Below are positions 45,320 through 54,644 of a stretch of DNA of 64,000 nt, one piece after another. The position numbers were made by a program, and so were the translations under genes. This DNA comes from an uncultured Oscillospiraceae bacterium (GTDB lineage Bacteria; Bacillota; Clostridia; Oscillospirales; Oscillospiraceae). The notes beneath the pieces are model-generated. The model did not search any database. It was not told the origin of the DNA and was given only the letters and a program-made list of their open reading frames with translations. The first letter of the stretch is position 1; every line of letters starts with the position of its first letter. The DNA lies in NCBI GenBank assembly GCA_947632175.1, contig CANROC010000005.1, forward strand, positions 62,001 to 126,000, written 5' to 3'.

Positions 45320-45910
45320 ACGCACCCACCCTGGCCGGCGCTTCGCGCGGCCACCCCTCCCGGAGGGAGGGGCTTTGGAGCAAGGCGGAAGCCGGTACGT
45401 TTTGTGGGGACCGGTCCGGTATCCGACGCTCGCTGCCTCCCTGCCCCCCTCCTACGAGGAGGGGGCTTAAAAAGGTTTGCGGCTTCGCCGCAGTTTTTGA
45501 TTTGCCCGCGCGGCGGGGACGGGGGACGGGCGGGTTTGGTCCGCCCCTACAGTTTGGATTGCGTCCAATTAACGCCGTAGGGGTCGCCGCCCACGGCGGC
45601 CCGCGTTTCGATGATTTCCGGTGTCGGTTGAATGGGGTAACATCCCAAATTCCCCGTAGGGGCGAACCCATGTGTCCGCCCGTGCTGCGTTGCGGGACGG
45701 GGATGGTTCCGATAAAACGGAAAATGGTGGTTATCGGAGGGTGGGCCGCTGTGGGCCTGCGCCCGCAGGCGCGCATCACGAGCGCAACCGCCGCGAAGCG
45801 GCGGCTCTTGGCGCGGAGATGCGGCCCGTACGGCATTGGTCGAGGCGGGTCATTTTTCGAGGGACGGGTCGCCCGGGAGGACGACCCCTACGGCGAATAT
45901 CGTAAACCTT
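45320..45910. repeat. REP-like palindrome mosaic, block 7
   Basis: Units are CTCCCGGAGGGAGGGG, CCCCTCCTACGAGGAGGGGG, GCGGCTTCGCCGC, GTAGGGGTCGCCGCCCACGG, GTAGGGGCGAACCCATGTGT and a GCGCCCGCAGGCGC/CCGCCGCGAAGCGGCGG module like that of block 1. No gene is visible. Confidence 0.85.
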
Positions 45911-45924
45911 TTCCCACCGCCATC

Positions 45925-46125
45925 GAGTCATTTTTTCCGGCGGCATGTACGTCGGAAAAAAACCCTTTTGTTTTGCGGAGCGTGCGGCCCCAACGAAGCC
46001 GTGCGCGGAGCAAAACAGCAGAAAAAAGATTCGGAAATGTCCGCAGACATTTCCGAATCTTTTTTCGCACGTATCCCTTTGGCATTTGAAAGCCGCAAAG
46101 CGGCCTTCAAAGCCAGATTACTTAG
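45925..46125 (+). repeat. Structured repeat element A, copy 4 (full body, no promoter)
   Basis: Order: fixed hairpin near 45930-45962; covarying hairpin with outer arms GTTTTGC/GCAAAAC; long perfect hairpin 46022-46065 (19-bp stem, loop CCGCAG); CGCACGTATCCCTTTGGC; and terminal hairpin TTTGAAAGCCGC...GCGGCCTTCAAA. The stop codon of the convergent rpsR gene abuts the last hairpin, so on the rpsR strand this is its 3' UTR. Confidence 0.85.
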
Positions 46126-46376
46126 TCCGTGACATACGGCAGGAGGGCGATCTGCCTTGCCTGCTTGATGGCGGTGGTGAGCTGGCGCTGGTGCATGGCG
46201 CAGGTACCGGTGGCGCGGCGGGGAAGGATCTTGCTGCGCTCGGAGAGGTACCGGCGGAGCTTGGCGGTGTCCTTATAGTCGATGTGCTGGCACTTGTCCA
46301 CGCAGAACTGGCAGACCTTGCGACGCTTGCGGGCCTGGGCGGGACGGGCCGGACGGGCTTCTCTCTCGTTGGTCAT
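46122..46376 (-). CDS. rpsR: Ribosomal protein bS18
   Basis: An 84-residue S18 with the conserved core [20 protein letters not shown] followed by [20 protein letters not shown]. The N-terminal CQFC pair resembles zinc-type S18. It is last in the rpsF-ssb-rpsR operon and starts after AAAGGAGG. Its 3' end is an element A copy. Confidence 0.97.
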   Translation of the reverse strand: MTNEREARPARPAQARKRRKVCQFCVDKCQHIDYKDTAKLRRYLSERSKILPRRATGTCAMHQRQLTTAIKQARQIALLPYVTD

Positions 46377-46425
46377 TGACGTTAACCTCCTTTTTTCAGG
46401 TTATGAAAAGGTGAACTTGTTCGGG

Positions 46426-46950
46426 TCAGAATGGCAGGTCGCCGTCGTCATCGGTGAGGTCGGCGAAATCCGAGCCGGGAGGGGAATAACTGCCGGCGCT
46501 GCCGTAATTGGCGGGCGCGGGGGCGCTGCTGCCGTAGCTCCCGCCGTAGCTGCCGCCGCCGTAAGAGCCGGACTGGGGGGCGTCGTAGGAGCGGTTCTGG
46601 TTATAGCCGCCCTGGTTGTCGCCGTCGCGCTTGGAGTCGCCGAAGTAGACGTTGTCGGCGACGATCTCGGCGCTGGTGCGCTTGTTGCCCTCCTTGTCGG
46701 TCCAGTCGCGCATCTGAAGGCGGCCGGAGACGACGGCCATACGGCCCTTGCTGAAATACTTGCTGACGAACTCAGCGGTGGCGCGCCAGGCCACGACGTC
46801 GATGAAGTCGGCCTGCCGCTCTCCGCCGTCCCTGGGCGCGAAGTCCCGGTCAACGGCGACACGGAAAGACGCCACGGGGATCCCGGCCTGGGTCCGTCTG
46901 AGCTCCGGGTCGCGGGTGAGGCGGCCCATGATCACGATGTGGTTGAGCAT
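46426..46950 (-). CDS. ssb: Single-stranded DNA-binding protein
   Basis: A 174-residue SSB with an OB fold (about 1-105: MLNHIVIMGRLTRDPELRRT, FIDVVAWRATAEFVSKYFSK). A Gly/Ser/Tyr-rich tail ends in the acidic tip DDDGDLPF that docks partner proteins. The middle gene of rpsF-ssb-rpsR. The ATG follows AAGGAGG. Confidence 0.97.
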   Translation of the reverse strand: MLNHIVIMGRLTRDPELRRTQAGIPVASFRVAVDRDFAPRDGGERQADFIDVVAWRATAEFVSKYFSKGRMAVVSGRLQMRDWTDKEGNKRTSAEIVADNVYFGDSKRDGDNQGGYNQNRSYDAPQSGSYGGGSYGGSYGSSAPAPANYGSAGSYSPPGSDFADLTDDDGDLPF

Positions 46951-46962
46951 GTCGCGTCCTCC

Positions 46963-47259
46963 TTATTCCGGCTGAACGGTGACAAGGGCACGCATGACGC
47001 CCTCGGTGATGCCGAGGACGCGGTAGAGCTCCGCGGGGAACTCCGGGGCGGACTGGAACTTCACCAGCACATAGTACCCCTCGGGCTTGTCGTTGATGAG
47101 ATAGGCGAGCTTCCGCTTGCCCCACTCCTCAATTTCGCCCAGGGTGCCGTTGGCTTCGATGAGGCTCTTGAACTTCTCCACGATGGCGGCGGTCTCCTCC
47201 TCGTTGAGGTCCGGGTCGATGATGTACAGAAGCTCATACTTTTCCGCTGTCTTTGCCAT
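46963..47259 (-). CDS. rpsF: Ribosomal protein bS6
   Basis: A 98-residue S6: [20 protein letters not shown] at the N-terminus and [20 protein letters not shown] in the core are typical. It binds 16S rRNA with S18, whose gene lies in the same operon. The ATG at 47259 follows AAGGAGGTG. Confidence 0.96.
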   Translation of the reverse strand: MAKTAEKYELLYIIDPDLNEEETAAIVEKFKSLIEANGTLGEIEEWGKRKLAYLINDKPEGYYVLVKFQSAPEFPAELYRVLGITEGVMRALVTVQPE

Positions 47260-47335
47260 ATTTTTGCACCTCCTTTTGGACTTATGGCCTTCGCGGCGAA
47301 CGAAGGCAAGGTTGCCCGTGACTACGGGCTTATAA

Positions 47336-47363
47336 ATTATACCCGAAAACCGGGAAATGTCAA
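47336..47363 (-). promoter_or_regulatory. Sigma-A promoter of rpsF-ssb-rpsR
   Basis: TTGACA, 16 bp and TATAAT about 77 bp before rpsF on the minus strand. Confidence 0.75.
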
Positions 47364-47415
47364 GGATTTTTTTAAAAACTTCTCCGGAAGTGACAGTTTT
47401 TTCCGCAAAAAGGTA

Positions 47416-47444
47416 TTGACTGGAAGACACGGTTGGAGTATACT
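47416..47444 (+). promoter_or_regulatory. Sigma-A promoter of the aldo/keto reductase gene
   Basis: TTGACT, 17 bp and TATACT about 70 bp before the gene, divergent from the rpsF promoter. Confidence 0.7.
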
Positions 47445-47515
47445 GTAATTTGCACAAAAAGTCGAAGTCGTTTGTTGTGCCGCGGGCATCGTCCCGCACT
47501 ATGGAGGTTCAAGTC

Positions 47516-48361
47516 GTGAGAAATGTGACGCTTTCCGGCGGGCTCGAGATGCCCCTTGTTGGCGTGGGCACTTTTCTGCTCTCACCTGACGACGCGCAGG
47601 CCTCCGTCGGCGAAGCCCTCCGGGCGGGATACCGCCTGGTGGACACCGCCAACGCCTACATGAACGAAAAAGCCGTGGGCCGCGCCCTGCGGACCTCCGG
47701 CCTTGCCCGGGAGGAGGTCTTTCTGGAGTCCAAGCTCTGGCCGGCCTTTTACGAGCAGCCGGACGGCGTGGAGCGCACCATGGCGCGGCTGGGGGTGGAC
47801 GATCTGGACCTGATGCTCCTCCACCACCCCACGAGAAATTACATGACGGGCTACACACAGCTGGAGGAGGCCGTGCGCGCCGGGCATGTCCGGGCCATCG
47901 GCCTTTCCAACTTCTCCGTATCCCAGGTGGAGCACGTCCTGCGCCGGTGCCGCATCCGGCCGGAGGTGGTCCAGGTACAGCTCCACCCCTATATGCAGCA
48001 GCGGGAGCTGGCGGAATTTTTAAAGCGGGAGGACATCGCCCTCCAGGCCTGGTTCCCCCTGGGCCACGGGGACAAGGGGCTCCTTAACGAGCCGGTCTTC
48101 ACGCGCCTTGCGGAAAAATACGGGAAGACCCCGGCGCAGGTGATCCTGCGCTGGCACTTGGACGCGGGCCACGGCTTCGTGGTGGGCTCCAGGGACCGGG
48201 GACACCTCAAGGAGGACCTGGACATCCTGGACTTCTCCCTCACCGGGGACGAGCTTGTCGAGATCGCCTCCCTGGACCGGGGCTGCTCTTTCTCCTCCAC
48301 CACCCAGGCCATGCTCAACACCTATTCGCTTTTTGTCCCGCCGGTGGCGGAACAGAAATAG
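47516..48361 (+). CDS. Aldo/keto reductase
   Basis: A 281-residue NAD(P)H-dependent oxidoreductase of the AKR barrel. The catalytic set is visible: Asp/Tyr in RLVDTANAYMNE, Lys in ESKLWP and His in LMLLHHP. The cofactor-binding RAIGLSNFSVSQVE and C-terminal LRWHLDAGHGFVVGS are also present. The start is read as GTG at 47516, eight bases after TGGAGG. Substrate unknown. Confidence 0.9.
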   Translation: MRNVTLSGGLEMPLVGVGTFLLSPDDAQASVGEALRAGYRLVDTANAYMNEKAVGRALRTSGLAREEVFLESKLWPAFYEQPDGVERTMARLGVDDLDLMLLHHPTRNYMTGYTQLEEAVRAGHVRAIGLSNFSVSQVEHVLRRCRIRPEVVQVQLHPYMQQRELAEFLKREDIALQAWFPLGHGDKGLLNEPVFTRLAEKYGKTPAQVILRWHLDAGHGFVVGSRDRGHLKEDLDILDFSLTGDELVEIASLDRGCSFSSTTQAMLNTYSLFVPPVAEQK

Positions 48362-48369
48362 GAATGACT

Positions 48370-49020
48370 TTGAGGGCCGCTTTGCGGCAGTTCCCCCAAG
48401 TAGGAGCTAAGGGCGGACACATGGGTCCGCCCCTACGGCGAATTGGAAGATGTTGCAATTTACACTGTAGGGGCGGGTTCTAAACCCGCCCGCGTATTTG
48501 GAACCACACTGTCATCGGCGGGCGGGTTTGGAACCCGCCCCTACCAAAAAGGATGCGCCGCACTGCGGCGCAATTTTTTATAAAGGCGGCGCGGAGCGCC
48601 GCAACCTTATTCCCCTAACCCCTTTTTCGGAAAAACTACGCCCGCAGGCGTGTTTCGGAGGCCAACCGCATAGGGTCCCCACGCGATTAAAAATCGCGTG
48701 GGAAAGGAGGAGCCAAGCCAGCGCCTGAGCCCGACCATCGGGAGGGCGAGGTTAAGCGGCTTGAGCGACGACGTGGCGGCTCTTGGGCCGGAGATGGGGT
48801 GCCGCCGCCGCGGCGGGGTATTCGAGCCCGTGGAGCGTCCCTGATGCTTCCGGTAAACGAGACTTACTGCGTGCGGGCCGCCAGGAGTGGCGGCCCCTAC
48901 AGGGTGAGTTATGGGAAACGTTTCGAAAATTCGCGCCCGTCTCCGTCTCGGAGCCCCCTCCTCGTAGGAGGGGGGCAGGGGGGCAGCGAGCGTGGGATGA
49001 CAGGGCGGTTACGAGCCGTC
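48370..49020. repeat. REP-like palindrome mosaic, block 8, with a MITE relic
   Basis: Units GGGCGGACACATGGGTCCGCC, GTAGGGGCGGGTTCTAAACC and CCCCCTCCTCGTAGGAGGGG recur. Inside, 48700-48775 matches the inner part of the 6.2-kb MITE-like element (GAGGAGCCAAGCCAGCGCCT, then AAGCGGCTTGAGCGACGACG). Its inverted ends are missing. No gene is visible. Confidence 0.82.
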
Positions 49021-49028
49021 GCCCCTCC

Positions 49029-49472
49029 TCATCTCCTCCCCCGAAAAAACTCCGTCAGCATCTCCCGGCACTCCTGCTCCAGTACGCCGCCGTAGACCTT
49101 GACCTTGCGGTCCAGGGGCTCCAGAAAGAGGTTGAAAAGGCCGCCGCAGGCGCCGGCGCGGGGGTCCTTCGCACCGTAGCGCACCTCGGTCAAGCGGGCG
49201 TTGTAGACGGCGCCGGCGCACATGGGGCAGGGCTCCAGAGTGACGTAGAGGGCGCAGCCGTCCAGCCGCCAGGCGCCCAAAGTGCGGCTGGCGTCGCGAA
49301 TGGCCTCCAGCTCGGCGTGGGCGGTGGCGTCGCGCTCCTCGGTGCGGTTGCGGCCCCGGCCGACGATCCGACCCTCCGGGTCCACGACCACGGCCCCTAC
49401 GGGGGTCTCGCCGGCCTCGGCGGCCTCGCGGGCAAGGGCCAGGGCCTGCCGCATATAAAATTCAGGCGTCAT
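49029..49472 (-). CDS. tadA: tRNA adenosine-34 deaminase
   Basis: A 147-residue TadA that makes inosine at the tRNA wobble position. The zinc and catalytic motif AHAELEAI and the second zinc motif PCPMCAGA are present. Length is usual. The ATG at 49472 is four bases after GGAGG. It is divergent from the CBS gene. Confidence 0.94.
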   Translation of the reverse strand: MTPEFYMRQALALAREAAEAGETPVGAVVVDPEGRIVGRGRNRTEERDATAHAELEAIRDASRTLGAWRLDGCALYVTLEPCPMCAGAVYNARLTEVRYGAKDPRAGACGGLFNLFLEPLDRKVKVYGGVLEQECREMLTEFFRGRR

Positions 49473-49541
49473 GGTGCCTCCTATGGTATAAATCGGTCCG
49501 GTTTGGGCGAGAATAGCATCAAAAGACCGGGAGGGTTTGAC

Positions 49542-49970
49542 ATGAAGGTTGCCGACATTATGAACGATTCCGTGGTGTCCATCTCCGAGGATGAGACTGT
49601 GGCGCTGGCCTCGCGGCTTTTGAGCCGCCACAACGTGGGGGCCCTGCCTGTGGTGGACGGCGGCGGGGCGCTGCGGGGGATGGTGACGGACCGGGACATC
49701 GTCCTCCGGTGCGTGGCCACGGGCCGAAGCCCCCGGGAGACAAGCGTGGGGGAGATCATGTCCCGCAGTCTCGTGACGGTGAACCCCGGCGACGAGGCCG
49801 CCCGCGCCGGCCGGCTCATGGGCGCGGCCCAGGTCCGCAGGCTCCCGGTGACCCAGGAGGGCAGGCTCGTGGGCATCGTGAGTCTGGGGGACATGGCCCG
49901 GGTCACCGTGCTCAACGAGGAATCCGGCCGGGCGCTGACAAAGATCTCGTCCAATTTAAGACAGCTTTGA
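49542..49970 (+). CDS. Two-CBS-domain protein
   Basis: A 142-residue protein consisting of a pair of CBS domains: MKVADIMNDSVVSISEDETV with LPVVDGGGALRGMVTDRDIV, and VGEIMSRSLVTVNPGDEAAR with LPVTQEGRLVGIVSLGDMAR. Such stand-alone pairs bind adenine nucleotides and often regulate partners. No partner domain is fused and no target can be named. The ATG follows GGGAGGG. Confidence 0.9.
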   Translation: MKVADIMNDSVVSISEDETVALASRLLSRHNVGALPVVDGGGALRGMVTDRDIVLRCVATGRSPRETSVGEIMSRSLVTVNPGDEAARAGRLMGAAQVRRLPVTQEGRLVGIVSLGDMARVTVLNEESGRALTKISSNLRQL

Positions 49971-49975
49971 TAACG

Positions 49976-50011
49976 GTTTGGGAAAGGCAGATGCCTTTCC
50001 CAAACTTTTTT
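49976..50011. terminator. Intrinsic terminator after the CBS gene
   Basis: GTTTGGGAAAGGCA-GA-TGCCTTTCCCAAAC then six T. It also lies at the end of the convergent SDR gene. Confidence 0.85.
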
Positions 50012-50016
50012 CGATC

Positions 50017-50817
50017 TTACGGCCTTAACCCCATGCCGCCCTCCAGAGTGAGGGTCTCGCCGGAGAGGTACTTGAAGTCCGCGCTGGCAAGCTGCACGCA
50101 CACCCGCCCGATCTCCTTTTCCGGGTCGCCGTAGTGGCCCATGGGGGGCATGTGGACGTTGGCCTTGAAGGCGTCGGGGTAGGCGTCCTGGAAGTTCTCC
50201 AGCTGGGCGGTCCAGGCCAGGGGGCAGATGACGTTGACGTTGATGCCGTCCCGGCCCCACTCGGTGGCGGCGACTCTGGAGAGACCCCGGATGCCCTCCT
50301 TGGCGGCGGCGTAGGCGCACTGGCCGAAGTTGCCGAAAAGCCCCGCGCCGGAGGCAAAGTTGATGACGCTGCCCTTCGTCTCCTTGAGGTAGGGGTAGCA
50401 TGCCTTCATGTAGTAAAAGGCGCTGTAGAGCCCGGAGTAGAGGGCCAGGTCGAACTGCTCGGTGGTGTGGTCGGCCAGCGTCACGCCGGAGGCCGACGCC
50501 TGGGCGTTGTTGATGAGCACGTCGATATGGCCGAACTCGCTGACGGCGGCCTCAACCACCTTTTTTACCGTCGCCTCGTTGTCCGCGCCGGCGCTGATGT
50601 CCGCCTGGACGGGCAGGACCCGGATGCCGTAGAGGCGCTCCAGCTCCTCCTTAGCGTCCGTGAGCTTTTTCACGTTGCGGCCTGTGATGACCAGGTTCGC
50701 GCCCTCCTTGGCGAAGGCGATGGCGATGCCGTAGCCGATGGAGCCGGCGGAGCCGTCCTTGAGGGTGGCGCGTCCGCCGCCGGTGATGATGACTGTTTTG
50801 CCTGTGAGCTCTCCCAT
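50017..50817 (-). CDS. Short-chain dehydrogenase/reductase
   Basis: A 266-residue SDR with the NAD(P) loop VIITGGG...GSIGYGIA, a NNAQ motif (NNAG type) and the catalytic Ser in FASGAGLFGNFGQ with Y-A-A-A-K. An insertion after TGGG (RATLKDGSAG) lengthens the nucleotide loop. Substrate unknown. I chose the ATG at 50817 because AAGGAGG lies eight bases before it. Confidence 0.9.
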   Translation of the reverse strand: MGELTGKTVIITGGGRATLKDGSAGSIGYGIAIAFAKEGANLVITGRNVKKLTDAKEELERLYGIRVLPVQADISAGADNEATVKKVVEAAVSEFGHIDVLINNAQASASGVTLADHTTEQFDLALYSGLYSAFYYMKACYPYLKETKGSVINFASGAGLFGNFGQCAYAAAKEGIRGLSRVAATEWGRDGINVNVICPLAWTAQLENFQDAYPDAFKANVHMPPMGHYGDPEKEIGRVCVQLASADFKYLSGETLTLEGGMGLRP

Positions 50818-50845
50818 GGTGATTACCTCCTTGAATTTGTCCATA

Positions 50846-51292
50846 TTATATGCGTTTTTCGCGATTTTTACGGTGAAAATGGAAGACCCGGTTGGGGATC
50901 TCCAGAATGAGCACGATGCCCAGGACGATGGCCACGGCGGCGCGGACGGCGGCGAAGCCCCGGGTCAGGGCCTCGGAGGTGCCGCCCATGACCAGGTAGT
51001 AGGCCGTCCAGTAGACGCCGGCGCCGGGGACCAGGGGGATGATGCCGGAGATGAGGAAGACGGTGACGGGGCACCGCCGCCAGACGGCGCAGACGCGGGA
51101 GCTCAGGGTCACGAGAGCGGCGGCGAAAAGCGTCGCCTCCGTGGCGGAGAGGCCCAGGGCCTCCAGTACGTCCACCGCGAGAAAGCCGAGGCCCCCGATG
51201 AGGGCGCACAGGGCATAGTACCGGGGCGGCACGCCGAAGATGAGGGCGAAGGCCACGGTGCCCACCGCGGCGGCCAGGAAATGGATGAGCAT
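50846..51292 (-). CDS. Threonine/serine exporter, C-terminal half (ThrE_2 type)
   Basis: A 148-residue membrane protein with about four or five hydrophobic segments. GIIPLVPGAGVYWTAYYLVM is the conserved loop of the ThrE_2/DUF3815 family, which forms the second half of the ThrE exporter. It starts two bases after the stop of the other half. Confidence 0.85.
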   Translation of the reverse strand: MLIHFLAAAVGTVAFALIFGVPPRYYALCALIGGLGFLAVDVLEALGLSATEATLFAAALVTLSSRVCAVWRRCPVTVFLISGIIPLVPGAGVYWTAYYLVMGGTSEALTRGFAAVRAAVAIVLGIVLILEIPNRVFHFHRKNREKRI

Positions 51293-51294
51293 GG

Positions 51295-52077
51295 TCACAG
51301 CGGCACACCTCCCGTGATGTGGCGGTAGACGGTGAAGACGAGGCCTACGCCGATGGCGATGGACATGAAGACGAGAAGCGCGTCCAGGAGCCGCACCGCG
51401 CCGGAGATGTAGTCCCCGTCGGCGATGTCCCGGATGCCGTTGGTGAAGGCAAGGCCGGGGACCAGGGGGATGATGCCGCCGATGATGATGTTGCCCAGCG
51501 ACGAGCCCAGCCCCGCGTGCCACAGCGCCACGGACGTCAACGTGACGATAGCCCCGCCGAAGAGGTTGCCGGAAATTTTGGACATATGCGGGGCGCTGAC
51601 GAACACCACGAAGACGTAGAGCAGAAGCCCCGCCAGGAAGCTTGCCAACGCGTCCGGGAAGCTGCCGCCGAACATGAGGCAGAAAGCGGCGGAGCCGAAG
51701 CCGGAGGCCAGAATCTGCAGAATCGCCGGCGGGTCCGGCAGGGCGCGGATACGGGCAAGCTCCCGCTTCACGTCCTGGAGCGTGTGGCGGCCCTGCTCGA
51801 TCTCCCGGGAGAGCTGGTTGATGGCCACCACCCGGGCAAGGCGGGCGGAGCTTACGCGGCTTTGCCGGACGCGGGCATAGTGCCCCCGGTCCGTAAGGCC
51901 CGTGGCGAAAAGGCCGTTGGCAAGGACGAAGAAGTCCCGGTGGGCGTCGTCCACCCCGAAATACCGGGAGATGCGCTCCATGGTCTCCTCCACCCTGAAG
52001 ATCTCCGCGCCGCTTTCCAGCAGGATATGCCCCGCCTCAAAGGCCGTCTCCAGCACCTCGTCCGTCGAATACCCCAT
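51295..52077 (-). CDS. Threonine/serine exporter, N-terminal half (ThrE type)
   Basis: A 260-residue protein with a soluble N-terminal domain (about 1-120: HILLESGAEIFRVEETMERI) and about five membrane segments including GGIIPLVPGLAFTNGIRDIA. Together with the shorter downstream gene it makes the two-part ThrE exporter. The ATG at 52077 follows GGGAGGTGAGACG. Confidence 0.87.
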   Translation of the reverse strand: MGYSTDEVLETAFEAGHILLESGAEIFRVEETMERISRYFGVDDAHRDFFVLANGLFATGLTDRGHYARVRQSRVSSARLARVVAINQLSREIEQGRHTLQDVKRELARIRALPDPPAILQILASGFGSAAFCLMFGGSFPDALASFLAGLLLYVFVVFVSAPHMSKISGNLFGGAIVTLTSVALWHAGLGSSLGNIIIGGIIPLVPGLAFTNGIRDIADGDYISGAVRLLDALLVFMSIAIGVGLVFTVYRHITGGVPL

Positions 52078-52185
52078 CGTCTCACCTCCCGTGCTGATGG
52101 GTAGAGAATACCACAGATGAGAGGATTTTTCAAGATGGAGTGTGGGGAAAGAGAGCGTTGATTGACGGCAAATTGGAAAATGCAG

Positions 52186-52206
52186 GGGCGGGTTCCAAAC
52201 CCGCCC
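52186..52206. repeat. Isolated REP-like hairpin
   Basis: GGGCGGGTT-CCA-AACCCGCCC between the ThrE and rny genes; a single GGGCGGGTT-type unit. Confidence 0.75.
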
Positions 52207-52259
52207 GTCCACCTCCATCGCCATATCTAGTAGCTTCGTTAAAATAACAACAAAACAGC

Positions 52260-52288
52260 TTGACATTGGGCGATAATAGAGGTAAAAT
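52260..52288 (+). promoter_or_regulatory. Sigma-A promoter of rny
   Basis: TTGACA, 17 bp and TAAAAT about 105 bp before the rny start. Confidence 0.7.
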
Positions 52289-52393
52289 AGAGAGTGGTAT
52301 TTTTTCGAAATATATAGGGGCATTTCGGAATCGTATCAAGGTTCATAACATAGTCAAATTCAATTTTTCAGAAAGGGAGGTGTATCCACTGGC

Positions 52394-53938
52394 ATGTTGT
52401 GGTATGTCATAACCGCGATCGTCGCGTTTGCCGTGGGCGTAGGCGTGATGCTGCTCATCAACGTCCTCAAGCGTAAGCGGGACGAGAAGACCATCGCCGA
52501 CGCCGAGGAGCAGGCGAAGAACATTGTGAACAAGGCCTACAAGGACGCTGAGAACAAGAAGCGCGAGGCCATGCTGGAGGCCAAGGAGGAGATCCACCGC
52601 GACCGCGCCGAGTACGAGCGCGAGGTCAAGGAGCGTCGGGCGGAGCTTTCCAAGCAGGAGCGCCGCTTACAGCAGAAAGAGGAGACCCTGGACAAGAAGA
52701 CCGAGGCCGTGGAGAAGAAGAACGAGCAGGCTCAGAAGAAGCTGGCCGATCTGGACGCCGCGAAGGAGGAGATCAACACCATCAAGCGCGGACAGCTGGA
52801 GATGCTGGAGCGCATTTCCGGCTACACCATGGAGGAAGCCAAGAGCTACCTCATCGCCAATGTGGAGGCCGAATGCACCCACGAGGCCGCCATGAAGGTC
52901 AAGGAGGTCGAGGCAAAATACAAGGAGGAGGCCGACGAGAAGGCGCGGGAGATCATCACCCTGGCGATCCAGCGCTGCGCCGCCGACCATGTGGCCGAAG
53001 CTACCGTCAGTGTGGTTCCCCTGCCCAATGACGAGATGAAGGGCCGCATCATCGGCCGCGAGGGCCGCAACATCCGCTCCATCGAGACGCTCACCGGCGT
53101 GGACCTCATCATCGACGACACGCCGGAGGCCATCACCGTCTCCAGCTTCGACCCGGTGCGGCGGGAGATTGCGCGGCTCGCGCTGGAGAAGCTCATCCAG
53201 GACGGCCGCATCCACCCCACCCGCATCGAGGAGATGGTGGAGAAGGCCCGCCGGGAGGTGGACGCCACCATCAAGGCCGAGGGCGAGCGCGCCGTCTTTG
53301 AGACGGGCGTCCGGGGCCTGCACCCGGAGCTCATCAAGCTCCTGGGGCGCATGAAGTACCGCACCAGCTACGGCCAGAACGTGCTCAACCACTCCAAGGA
53401 GGTCGCCTACATCGCGGGACTCCTGGCCTCCGAGCTGGGCGTGGACGTGGCCACCGCCAAGCGCGCGGGGCTCCTCCACGACCTGGGCAAGTCCGTGGAC
53501 CACGAGATGGAGGGCAGCCACGTCCAGCTGGGCGTGGAGCTGGCCCGCCGGTACCGTGAGAGCGACGAGGTCATCCACGCCATCGAGGCCCACCACGGCG
53601 ACGTGGAGCCCCACACCGTCATCGCCTGCCTCGTCCAGGCCGCAGACACCATCTCCGCCGCCCGCCCCGGCGCACGGCGCGAGAACATCGAAAACTACAT
53701 CAAGCGTCTGGAGAAGCTGGAGGAGCTCACCAGCTCCTTCAAGGGCGTGGAGACAAGCTACGCCATCCAGGCCGGCCGCGAGATCCGCATCATGGTCAAG
53801 CCCGAGGAGGTCTCCGAGGACGATATGGTCCTCCTGGCCCGGGAGATCGCCCGGAAGATCGAGGCCGAGCTCGAGTACCCCGGCCAGATCAAGGTCAACC
53901 TCTTCCGGGAGACCAAGGCCGTGGAATACGCCAAATAG
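52394..53938 (+). CDS. rny: Ribonuclease Y
   Basis: A 514-residue membrane-anchored endoribonuclease that starts mRNA decay. It has an N-terminal membrane segment (about 2-24), a long coiled coil (about 30-200), a KH domain with [20 protein letters not shown], and an HD domain with [12 protein letters not shown] near residue 359. Length and order are family-typical. The ATG lies about 12 bases after GGGAGGTG, a longer spacing than usual. Its 3' end is followed by an antisense element A copy. Confidence 0.97.
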   Translation: MLWYVITAIVAFAVGVGVMLLINVLKRKRDEKTIADAEEQAKNIVNKAYKDAENKKREAMLEAKEEIHRDRAEYEREVKERRAELSKQERRLQQKEETLDKKTEAVEKKNEQAQKKLADLDAAKEEINTIKRGQLEMLERISGYTMEEAKSYLIANVEAECTHEAAMKVKEVEAKYKEEADEKAREIITLAIQRCAADHVAEATVSVVPLPNDEMKGRIIGREGRNIRSIETLTGVDLIIDDTPEAITVSSFDPVRREIARLALEKLIQDGRIHPTRIEEMVEKARREVDATIKAEGERAVFETGVRGLHPELIKLLGRMKYRTSYGQNVLNHSKEVAYIAGLLASELGVDVATAKRAGLLHDLGKSVDHEMEGSHVQLGVELARRYRESDEVIHAIEAHHGDVEPHTVIACLVQAADTISAARPGARRENIENYIKRLEKLEELTSSFKGVETSYAIQAGREIRIMVKPEEVSEDDMVLLAREIARKIEAELEYPGQIKVNLFRETKAVEYAK

Positions 53939-54135
53939 TCCGGCAAAAAAGGCCGCTGGCCTTTTCCGCCAAAGGGGAACGCGCGAAACCTCCGTCTCAA
54001 ATTCCGCGGAATTTGAGACGGAGGTTTCTGCTGTCTCCCCGCGCGCGCCCTCGCCGTCTCTGATGCCGCTTTCTTCTGATGTGCGTATTATACCACAAAA
54101 TAAGCAATTTGTCAATCATTTTTTAGTATTTTGAA
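53938..54135 (-). repeat. Structured repeat element A, copy 5 (with promoter)
   Basis: Reading the minus strand: promoter (54087-54115), GAAGAAAGCGGC, a GC-rich part without the fixed hairpin, a perfect hairpin at 53986-54027 (18-bp stem, loop CCGCGG), CGCGTTCCCCTTTGGCGG, and a terminal hairpin GGAAAAGGCC...GGCCTTTTTT. The rny stop codon lies at its end, so the transcript is antisense to the rny 3' end. Confidence 0.85.
54087..54115 (-). promoter_or_regulatory. Element A promoter, copy 5
   Basis: TTGACA, 17 bp, TGG and TATAAT with the shared TTTTGTGG spacer end and ACGCACAT start region. Confidence 0.82.
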
Positions 54136-54139
54136 GTAT

Positions 54140-54640
54140 TTTTTGTAGGGCCAGGTTCCAAACCCGCCCGCGCTTTTTGATACCGCCCTGTCAACCCACG
54201 CTCGCTCCCCCCCCTGTCCCCCTCCTACGAGGAGGGGGCGAAAAAGGTTTGCGGCTGACGCCGCATTCTTAGATTTGCCCGCGCGGCGGGGACGGGGGAC
54301 GGGCGGACACATGGGTCTGCCCCTACATTTTCCAAATCACATTCCATCAACGCCGTACGGCCCGCCGTCCCCGGCGGCCCCCGTTCCGACAACATCCAAT
54401 GTAGGTTAAATGGGATAACCCTCCATATCCCCCCGTAGGGGCGGACCCATGTGTCCGCCCGTGCCACGTTTCGTGACGGGAACGGTTCCGATAAATGACG
54501 CCCCCCCGTCTTAGGGCCCCCTCCTACGAGGAGGGGGCTAAAAAGGTTGCGGCTTCGCCGCATTTTTGTATTTTCCCGCGCGGCGGGGACGGGGGACGAA
54601 GGACGGGGGGACGGGCGGGTTTGGAACCCGCCCCTACAAA
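54140..54640. repeat. REP-like palindrome mosaic, block 9
   Basis: Units CCCCTCCTACGAGGAGGGGG (twice), GCGGCTTCGCCGC, GGGCGGACACATGGGTCTGC, GTAGGGGCGGACCCATGTGT and GGGCGGGTTTGGAACCCGCC. It fills the space between the two element A copies 5 and 6, which are divergent. Confidence 0.82.
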
Positions 54641-54644
54641 AAAT

